Of a stretch of 27,608 nucleotides of DNA, positions 15,894 through 21,527 are shown in pieces. The notes below the pieces were generated by a model. It saw nothing but the letters and a program-made list of their open reading frames with translations. It was not told the DNA's origin and searched no databases. The stretch covers positions 1-27,608 of the forward strand of contig QAKH01000100.1 in the NCBI GenBank assembly GCA_003343885.1, given 5' to 3'. The translations under genes were made by a program, and so were the position numbers. Position 1 is the first letter of the stretch. Each line of letters starts with the position of its first letter. Origin of the DNA: Clostridiales bacterium (GTDB taxonomy: Bacteria; Bacillota; Clostridia; Oscillospirales; CAG-382).

Positions 15894-16090
15894 TTTTTTA
15901 AACTTAAATTTTGGCTTTTATTTCAATGACATAAATTCAACAATCCAAACTCAAACGACAATCCAAAACCAATTATAACAAAAACCAAAAGATTTCCAAA
16001 AATCACCGATGTGTTAGTCCGCAGATGCTAAGGAGTAAGTAAAAACTGCGCCTTTTTGCGTTTCCGCATGCTGTGGAATTTCCAGTATCG

Positions 16091-16196
16091 CCGTCAAATC
16101 TTAAAAATTTGACGGCGTCCACGGGTGTCGAGAGGGTGCGCACACCCTCCGCGTACTTTTTTGGCACCTTTTTTCGTACGAGCGAAAAAAGTGCGG
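16091..16196. repeat. beta-family dispersed repeat, copy 3
   Basis: It opens with a perfect 9-bp hairpin CCGTCAAAT (16091-16099) / ATTTGACGG (16107-16115). The beta core follows, with GAGGGTG (16132-16138) / CACCCTC (16143-16149) and the long T and A runs that can pair. The core is nearly identical to 40-109. The copy sits in a 939-base gene-free spacer (15649-16587) that is mostly repeats. Confidence 0.75.
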
Positions 16197-16345
16197 CAAG
16201 ACTGCCTGCAACTTTCGCGGACGGCGGCAATGTGCCGCTGTAATACTCGCGGACAAGCAAGAGAAAAAGGTAAATTTATCTTTCGAGAATCCGTGTCCGT
16301 TTGTGCGGCACAAACGCAACCGCACAAACTCATAGGAAAAACAAA
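16197..16345. repeat. gamma-family dispersed repeat, copy 3
   Basis: It contains the gamma blocks in order: a GCGGC-rich head, CGCTGTAATACTCGCGGA, AAGCAAGAGAAAAAGG, TTATCTTTCG, and the distal hairpin TTGTGCGG...CCGCACAA. It abuts beta copy 3 and resembles the copies near 19944 and 20120. Confidence 0.7.
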
Positions 16346-16401
16346 ATTTAAGTTCTTTTCGTTCAAAAAAGCGCAGAAAAAGTTGTAACTATATTTTAAC
16401 A

Positions 16402-16452
16402 TTAAAAATCTCCGGAACCTTAAAGCAAAAAGGCTCCGGAGATTGATTTTTG
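16402..16452. terminator. bidirectional intrinsic terminator
   Basis: AATCTCCGGA (16407-16416) and TCCGGAGATT (16435-16444) form a perfect 10-bp stem, extended by CC/GG after one mismatch. TGATTTTTG follows on the plus strand, and TTTTTAATG on the minus strand. It most likely ends the small gene at 16588-16833. Confidence 0.85.
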
Positions 16453-16587
16453 TGAATACAAGTGTGAATTGCCGCAAGAGGGATGAGGTTATAACTTTTC
16501 TGCGTTTTTATAATTCTTGCGTTTTACGTTCTCGTGCTCTTGCGGCAAAACGCCTTATCAGGTCAAACCGTAAAAATGGTGGAGTGA

Positions 16588-16833
16588 TTATAAATCGTCG
16601 GCATCCTGAACCGGGCGTGTGTCAGAATCTTCCGACGGGACGCCCGTATAGCTTCCGAGAGGATCCGTTTTGCTTAGACCGAAGGAATTGTAGTATTTTG
16701 CTTTCTCGACAGCCTGAGGACCTTTCGAATCGCAAATACTGTCCATACCGTCGATTAGTTTTAAACGGATTTTTTCCCGTCTTGTTTTGTAGGAATAGCT
16801 TTTGCCTTTGCCTTTAACATTTTCTTCTGACAT
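16588..16833 (-). CDS. small conserved-looking protein of unknown function (81 aa)
   Basis: The product begins with a basic, polar head (MSEENVKGKGKSYSYKTRREK) and ends with DPLGSYTGVP...RPVQDADDL. Short Clostridia proteins of unknown function with a similar GSYTG...PVQDADDL tail are familiar to me, but no function is known. It has no membrane segment or cysteine-rich motif apart from one Cys. It is followed by a good terminator at 16402-16452 and is preceded by a weak GGAAAG at a long distance from the ATG. Composition and an acidic, ordered C-terminus support a real gene rather than a shadow. Confidence 0.7.
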   Translation of the reverse strand: MSEENVKGKGKSYSYKTRREKIRLKLIDGMDSICDSKGPQAVEKAKYYNSFGLSKTDPLGSYTGVPSEDSDTRPVQDADDL

Positions 16834-16955
16834 TTTCTTAACCGTTCTTTCCCGTTTTACTTATAGCGCATATAAAATGCAGCTAAAAAACGTTTTGACA
16901 GCCGAAGAACATTATTTTTACTCATATATGGTTAATACAGAATTTAAATATAATA

Positions 16956-16987
16956 TTCTGCCGGCTGTACTTTGTAAGCCGGCAGAA
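16956..16987 (-). terminator. strong hairpin after the tail-fibre-like gene
   Basis: TTCTGCCGGCT (16956-16966) and AGCCGGCAGAA (16977-16987) form a perfect 11-bp stem. On the minus strand it is followed by TATTATATTT, so it can act as terminator for the gene ending at 17157. The gene-free interval 16834-17156 contains in addition a run resembling the alpha loop core (GAACAAGTGAG on the minus strand, about 17020-17045), possibly a decayed alpha copy. Confidence 0.5.
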
Positions 16988-17156
16988 AAACAAGAGATTG
17001 TTTCCGCCACGAACAAAATAAGATTACTCACTTGTTCTGTTCGCTGCTTACAGTCTTATTATATACTCTTGAACGCAAAAAAAACGTTGAAAAAAATAGT
17101 TTTATTTGAAAATTGTGTTTTTTTGTTTAATCCTCATTTTAAGCGTACCAAAAACA

Positions 17157-19151
17157 TCAGGTGTTTGCCGCCCCAAGCTGTTTTATAGCTTCCTGCAAGC
17201 TCTTGATACTTTCCTCAAGATTGTCAAGCCTTGTTTTGTCATCGGAACTCATAAAGCCGTCTTTGCCTTTTTTAACTACTTGCATTTGTATGGCACACAA
17301 ACTTGTCAAAACTCTTATAGGTTTTGTCAGCGTGCCTTCCCATGTATAATTGTCAATCATGGTGCCGGGTGTTGTGTCAAACACTTGGTCATTGATGTAT
17401 ACGTATCCACCGCCGTCTATTTCGAAAGAAACTTTTACCCGGTCCCCTGCTTCCATAAAGCTTATATCTGCTTGCTCCCACGTTTCCGTGTTTGTTTGCA
17501 CAAAATAATTTCCGTTGCTATCTATACGGAATCCAAATTGCGATAAATCTACTGTTTCACCGGAAGTCGCAAGACCGTGAATATGAGATGTGTCGGATTT
17601 TTCGCCGAGAAGTGCGTCAACTTCAGAAGATCTGTAAATTTTGCCGAGATCTAATGTGTTTTTGAATAAAATATCGCTTACTGGAATTGCGGCGCCTGCG
17701 ACAGCTTTGTCAACATAACCGATATCTTTAGTAAATGCCGAATAAATTTTGCCGTTTTCAAACCAAACCTGGTTGCCGGAAAAGTTCTCGCAAAAACTGC
17801 TGTCAACCGCATGATATATAGAGTTCGTTTTCAGAAAAGACGGTTTTTCACCGGAAAAATCCATATCAATCGCAGGAATTACCGAGAAATCATCTATGGC
17901 AAAAGTCATATTTTGGAAACTGTCATAATTTTCAGCCTTCAAATCAATTGAAAAACCTGCGTCCTTGATAGCTTCTGAAGTTGGCGCAAGGTTGAAAACA
18001 AAGGTCTTTTTATATCCCGGATACATGTACCAGCTGTCTTTCATCGGAGTGACTCGTACATCCGTGTCGCCTTCCCTTCCGTAAAGTCCCATAATTTCGA
18101 GAGGAACGGCAACGTCAGATCCGAAAAATCTTAATGTCATACTTATTGTGTACGGCATTTCGGCAATTTTTTCAAAGTGCGCCGGATTTACCGATATGCG
18201 TATCCATCTTGAATCAGCAGTCTTGTTGTATGGGGAAAAAACTTCTCCAAAGTTGGTTACAGCGCTTGTACCTGTTATTGCAAGATCTGAAAAGCTCTTT
18301 ATTGAATTTACAAAATTCGTGATGTACATTTTATCAAGAGCATTTTCGCCTCCGAGCGTTACATTTTCGGGAAGATGGTTCAAAAGTGCGTCTGTTTCAT
18401 CCTTTGTGTATGCTCCTGTCTGTTCTGCTGTTACTTTATGCGGGTTGTTTCGCTCTCCGGCATGGTAACTTAAGTCCAGCGACGCATTTTCAAAAAGTGC
18501 GTCTGTTTCATCTTTTGTGTATGCGCCCGTCTGCTCTGCGGTTACTTCGTGAGGATTGTTCTTGTTATTGTAATGCTGATGAGCGATTGAAGTGATGTCT
18601 TCGATACCGTCTGCAACAATCATAATCTCATTATGCTTTTGGTTTACCTCGTCAAGAGCCGCGTTTGCGCTTACATCGGCTTGTTTTGCCGCTGTCATGT
18701 AACTTTCAGCGCCAGCTTCAGCTTCTTCTGCCTTAAGTACGGCAGTTTGAACACGTTTTTCAATCTGCTCAAATTCGCTAATGATATTCTCGTCATTTGC
18801 TTCATTTACCGCATTTACCGATGAGCCGGAAGTAAACTGCATTACTTCGCTGTGCCATACTCTTTCACCGTCTGCTTCAAAGGCCCGAAGCTGTGCCTCT
18901 ATAATTCCTCCGTCACCTATTACGCCGGAAGTGATGTCCCATCCCACAACAGTACGGGTATCGCTTTTTTCTACCGGGTACAGGTCAACTATATCCATTG
19001 TATTTTTTATGTCGAGTTTAAAAGAAAAATCAAGTATGTCGGGATCAGTTATTTCAAAATATCTTGTTTCCACCAAATGATCGTTTTCAAAGCCTATCTG
19101 TCTGTCGCTTTGAGGAATATGAACGCTTCGGTTTTTTCTTACTGTTATCAT
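17157..19151 (-). CDS. orphan phage tail-fibre / baseplate-like protein
   Basis: The 664-residue product resembles a phage receptor-binding or baseplate upper protein. Residues 1-110 look like a BppU-type N-terminal beta domain (ITVRKNRSVHIPQ...). A helical, Ala/Glu-rich coiled-coil section follows (about 120-185). Then come two near-identical modules NNPHEVTAEQTGAYTKDETDALF (198-220) and NNPHKVTAEQTGAYTKDETDALL (235-257), a motif type common in tail fibres. The middle is beta-rich, carbohydrate-binding-like. KIYRSSEVDALLGEKSDTSHIH and GFMSSDDKTRLDNLEESIKSLQEAI at the C-terminus are also fibre-like. The ATG at 19151 is preferred (AAGGAAAGGA upstream); the longer frame enters the promoter. No other phage gene is nearby, so it may be a remnant, a tailocin part or a host adhesin. 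Confidence 0.72.
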   Translation of the reverse strand: MITVRKNRSVHIPQSDRQIGFENDHLVETRYFEITDPDILDFSFKLDIKNTMDIVDLYPVEKSDTRTVVGWDITSGVIGDGGIIEAQLRAFEADGERVWHSEVMQFTSGSSVNAVNEANDENIISEFEQIEKRVQTAVLKAEEAEAGAESYMTAAKQADVSANAALDEVNQKHNEIMIVADGIEDITSIAHQHYNNKNNPHEVTAEQTGAYTKDETDALFENASLDLSYHAGERNNPHKVTAEQTGAYTKDETDALLNHLPENVTLGGENALDKMYITNFVNSIKSFSDLAITGTSAVTNFGEVFSPYNKTADSRWIRISVNPAHFEKIAEMPYTISMTLRFFGSDVAVPLEIMGLYGREGDTDVRVTPMKDSWYMYPGYKKTFVFNLAPTSEAIKDAGFSIDLKAENYDSFQNMTFAIDDFSVIPAIDMDFSGEKPSFLKTNSIYHAVDSSFCENFSGNQVWFENGKIYSAFTKDIGYVDKAVAGAAIPVSDILFKNTLDLGKIYRSSEVDALLGEKSDTSHIHGLATSGETVDLSQFGFRIDSNGNYFVQTNTETWEQADISFMEAGDRVKVSFEIDGGGYVYINDQVFDTTPGTMIDNYTWEGTLTKPIRVLTSLCAIQMQVVKKGKDGFMSSDDKTRLDNLEESIKSLQEAIKQLGAANT

Positions 19152-19203
19152 TCGCTTTTTCCTTTCCTTTCTATTTTTACCGCCCCTTTCTGCCGCCGCC
19201 AAT

Positions 19204-19232
19204 ATTATAGCACATTTGTTCTGTATATTCAA
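19204..19232 (-). promoter_or_regulatory. sigma-A-type promoter of the tail-fibre-like gene
   Basis: On the minus strand TTGAAT (19232-19227) is followed after 17 bases by TATAAT (19209-19204). The predicted leader is about 45 bases to the ATG at 19151. Confidence 0.85.
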
Positions 19233-19255
19233 GCAAAACTTGTGAACATTTGTTC
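19210..19255 (-). promoter_or_regulatory. putative LexA (SOS) operators: one perfect and one near-match box
   Basis: GAACATTTGTTC (19244-19255) reads GAACAAATGTTC on the gene's strand and fits the Bacillota LexA core GAAC-N4-GTTC. A second copy, GAACAAATGTGC on the minus strand (19210-19221), with one mismatch, fills the spacer between -35 and -10. Their placement fits repression of the tail-fibre-like gene; the perfect box lies between its -35 and that of the divergent hydrolase gene. Confidence 0.55.
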
Positions 19256-19270
19256 TTTTGTGTAAAAGTC

Positions 19271-19299
19271 TTTACAAAAGGAAATGAAGCGTATATAAT
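19271..19299 (+). promoter_or_regulatory. sigma-A-type promoter of the hydrolase gene
   Basis: TTTACA (19271-19276), a 17-base spacer, then TATAAT (19294-19299), about 30 bases before the TTG start. Confidence 0.85.
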
Positions 19300-19327
19300 G
19301 TAGACAAAGAATAGGGGGAAAAGAAAA

Positions 19328-19954
19328 TTGGAAAAAAAGATATATAAGCACGAATATTTTGGAGAGTTATACTATTTGGTAAACGTTCCGGAGGAATACA
19401 AGAACAAAAAGGGAGCGCCGATGCTGGTGTTTTTGCACGGTTCGGGGGAAAGAGGAAAAGATTTTAATTTGATTGCTAAACACGGTATTCCGAAGTACAT
19501 AAATGAGGGAATGAAAATACCGGCAATAACAGTATGTCCGCAGTGTCCGGAAAATTTCATATGGAATAACTATGTATTTCTGTTAAAGGATTTTATAGAG
19601 TACGCCGCTAAAGAATACGGAGCGGATACAGAAAAGATATCTCTTACAGGAATAAGCATGGGAGGATTCGGAACATGGGAAATGGCAATGTGCTGGCCGG
19701 ATATGTTCCGGAGGATTGCTCCGATTTGCGGCGGCGGAACTTCGTGGAGAACTGATCTGATAAAAGCACCGGTTTGGGCTTTCCACGGAGATAAGGATCA
19801 GACTGTTCTGCCTGAAAATTCATACGAAATGGTAGACGCTTTGGTGAAACAGGGTAAAGATGCAAGGCTTACTATTTTCCATAATGTAGGGCACGATTCA
19901 TGGGATGACGCCTATTTAAACACCAAACTGATTGACTGGCTGACGGCGGTGTGA
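19328..19954 (+). CDS. alpha/beta hydrolase (carboxylesterase / dienelactone hydrolase-like)
   Basis: The 208-residue protein shows the alpha/beta hydrolase hallmarks: an oxyanion-hole strand VFLHGSGERG (34-43), the nucleophile elbow GISMGG with Ser110, the acid in FHGDKDQTV (Asp155 or Asp157), and His189 in NVGHDSW. It resembles single-domain predicted esterases (COG4099 type) and has no signal peptide, so it should be cytosolic; the substrate is unknown. The start is TTG 19328 with AGGGGG about nine bases upstream. The last codons (Thr-Ala-Val-stop) fall inside the head of a gamma repeat, so the C-terminus seems to have been set by repeat insertion. Confidence 0.88.
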   Translation: MEKKIYKHEYFGELYYLVNVPEEYKNKKGAPMLVFLHGSGERGKDFNLIAKHGIPKYINEGMKIPAITVCPQCPENFIWNNYVFLLKDFIEYAAKEYGADTEKISLTGISMGGFGTWEMAMCWPDMFRRIAPICGGGTSWRTDLIKAPVWAFHGDKDQTVLPENSYEMVDALVKQGKDARLTIFHNVGHDSWDDAYLNTKLIDWLTAV

Positions 19955-20095
19955 CCGCTGCAATACTCGCGGATAGGCGGCTGTGAGCCGCTGCAATACT
20001 CGCGGATAAGCAAGCGAAAACAACAAATTTTATCTTTCGCGAAGCCGAGCGCGTTTGTGCGGCATAAATTCAACCGCACAAACTCAGAAAAAAAC
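19944..20095. repeat. gamma-family dispersed repeat, copy 4 (head duplicated)
   Basis: The head occurs twice in tandem (19944-19974 and 19976-20007): a GCGG/CCGC hairpin, then TGCAATACTCGCGGATA. The body follows, with TTTATCTTTCGCGAAGCCGA and a 9-bp perfect hairpin TTTGTGCGG (20054-20062) / CCGCACAAA (20074-20082). It is the most complete copy in the window. Confidence 0.8.
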
Positions 20096-20119
20096 AATAT
20101 TTTAGCTCTGCATACTCCG

Positions 20120-20222
20120 CTTAGGCGGCTGTGAGCACCGGCAATTTACGCGGACGAGTAGGCAAGAATCATAAATTTGTCTTTCGCGAAGCCGAGCGCG
20201 TTTGTGCGGCATAAATTCAGTT
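20120..20222. repeat. gamma-family dispersed repeat, copy 5
   Basis: It repeats the blocks of copy 4 (TAGGCGGCTGTGAGC, TTTACGCGGACGAGTA, TTGTCTTTCGCGAAGCCGAG, GCGTTTGTGCGGCATAAATT) but stops before the second arm of the distal hairpin. Together with copy 4 and alpha copy C it fills the gene-free spacer 19955-20398. Confidence 0.75.
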
Positions 20223-20249
20223 AAACTTGAAGCTAAAGCCATAATTTAT

Positions 20250-20370
20250 AAAAAAAGAAAAGGCCGCCGGATATCGCTCAAACGAAGTGAGAGGGAAATC
20301 CGGCGGCAAAACAATGTTTTTCTCCCGCTTTTTCTAAAAAAGCGGGCGGGGTGTGGGGCAGAGCCCCATA
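20250..20370 (-). repeat. alpha-family three-hairpin element, copy C (3' side of rpiB)
   Basis: On the minus strand the order is TGGGGC-TCT-GCCCCA (20354-20368), a CCCGC/GCGGG hairpin with A/T filling (20324-20346), then a 10-bp perfect stem GCCGCCGGAT (20263-20272) / ATCCGGCGGC (20298-20307) around the loop core CTCACTTCGTTTGAG. TTTTCTTTTTTT follows. It lies about 30 bases after the rpiB stop and probably ends its transcript. Confidence 0.85.
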
Positions 20371-20398
20371 ATATATAAAACTCTTATAACTGCCTTTA

Positions 20399-20845
20399 TT
20401 AATTTTGTTTTTCAAGCTCGCTAATCATGTCGATACGTTTCTGATGGCGTCCGCCCTCATATTCGGTGGTAAGAAAAGTTTCGACAATCATCTTTGCGGT
20501 TTCCGGACCTATTACTCTTGCGCCTATGCAGACGATGTTGGAGTCGTTATGCATACGGGTGAGCTTTGCGCTGTAAACCTCGCTTACTGCGGCGGCTCTG
20601 ATACCGTGTATCTTGTTTGCGGCAAGCGACATTCCTATGCCCGTTCCGCAGATAAGTACGCCGAGAGCGTCTTTGTCCTGGGCTACGGCTTTTGCTACCT
20701 TTACTGCGTAAACCGGATAGTCAACCCTCTCTTCGGTGTCGGTTCCAACGTTTACTACTTCAAATCCAAGCCCTTTTATATATTCAACAAGCTCGTTCTT
20801 CATTGCAACTGCCGCATGGTCGTTTCCTATATAAACCTTTTTCAT
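20399..20845 (-). CDS. rpiB: ribose-5-phosphate isomerase B
   Basis: RpiB interconverts ribose 5-phosphate and ribulose 5-phosphate in the pentose phosphate pathway; relatives act on allose, galactose or other sugar phosphates. The 148-residue length is normal. IGNDHAA (6-12), Cys66 in LICGTGIGMSLAANK (64-78), and His99 in RMHNDSN are the conserved phosphate-binding and catalytic positions. AAAGGA precedes the ATG. It follows iscU by 119 bases with no clear promoter between, so readthrough from the isc genes is possible. Its end is served by the alpha element C. Confidence 0.94.
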   Translation of the reverse strand: MKKVYIGNDHAAVAMKNELVEYIKGLGFEVVNVGTDTEERVDYPVYAVKVAKAVAQDKDALGVLICGTGIGMSLAANKIHGIRAAAVSEVYSAKLTRMHNDSNIVCIGARVIGPETAKMIVETFLTTEYEGGRHQKRIDMISELEKQN

Positions 20846-20964
20846 GTCTGTGTTGTTTCCTTTCGTAGCTTTCTGTAGCTTTATTTCATTGCTTGATTAA
20901 TGACTTTAGGTGTACGTATTACGTATTTTGCACGAAGTGCGGTAATTTTGTGCCGAGTCAGGTG

Positions 20965-21441
20965 TTATTCGTCGCTATCCTCTTCAGATACGGCGTGTTC
21001 GTGCTCATGGTCAGCACCACAGCAGGAACAGCAGCCTCCGCACTGCGCCTCAAGAGCCGATGTGTCACGCCCTGTTTTCTTATAGTAGTCAAAAATAGCC
21101 GCCTTTACCGCCTCTTCCGCAAGAACAGAACAGTGAATCTTTGCCGGCGGAAGTCCTCCGAGCGCCTCAACAACTGCAGAATTCGTTAGCTCAAGCGCTT
21201 TCGAAAGCGGCTGTCCCTTGATAAGCTCGGTCGCCATAGATGAGGTTGCAATAGCGGAAGCACAGCCGAATGTTTCAAAACTGCAATCCGTGATTATGTC
21301 GTTTTCGTCTATTTTAAGATATATCTTCATAATATCTCCGCATTTTGCGTTGCCTACTTCTCCGACAGCTGTCGCGTCAGGCATTTCTCCGACATTGCGG
21401 GGATGTGAAAAATGATCCATTACTTTTGCTGAATACAGCAT
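20965..21441 (-). CDS. iscU: iron-sulfur cluster scaffold protein IscU/NifU-like, with Cys/His-rich tail
   Basis: The protein assembles [2Fe-2S] or [4Fe-4S] clusters from sulfur supplied by the cysteine desulfurase encoded just upstream. The three conserved ligand cysteines are present: Cys34 in AKCGD with Asp36, Cys60 in FGCASAIATSS, and Cys104 in KIHCSVLAEEA. The body ends near residue 128; an extra tail EAQCGGCCSCCGADHEHEHA and acidic end follow, giving 158 residues. AAGGAGG is well placed before the ATG. It lies 86 bases after iscS on the same strand. The tail could bind metal, which is inference. Confidence 0.93.
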   Translation of the reverse strand: MLYSAKVMDHFSHPRNVGEMPDATAVGEVGNAKCGDIMKIYLKIDENDIITDCSFETFGCASAIATSSMATELIKGQPLSKALELTNSAVVEALGGLPPAKIHCSVLAEEAVKAAIFDYYKKTGRDTSALEAQCGGCCSCCGADHEHEHAVSEEDSDE

Positions 21442-21527
21442 CTTCTTTCCTCCTTTTGTACTTTTTAAAACAGTTTACTATATTTTTAAAAGCACTTTAT
21501 ACTTTTACTATTGTATATTTACTGATT

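Noticed and set aside
15691..15978. Plus-strand open frame with repeated CTRDLWGSAPYP strings
   Set aside because: The string is the translation of the triplicated alpha unit; the same words appear in a frame over copy A1, so it follows the repeat, not a gene.
20846..20964. Promoter for rpiB in the short spacer after iscU
   Set aside because: No -35/-10 pair with acceptable spacing was seen; only a small GCAC/GTGC hairpin is present.
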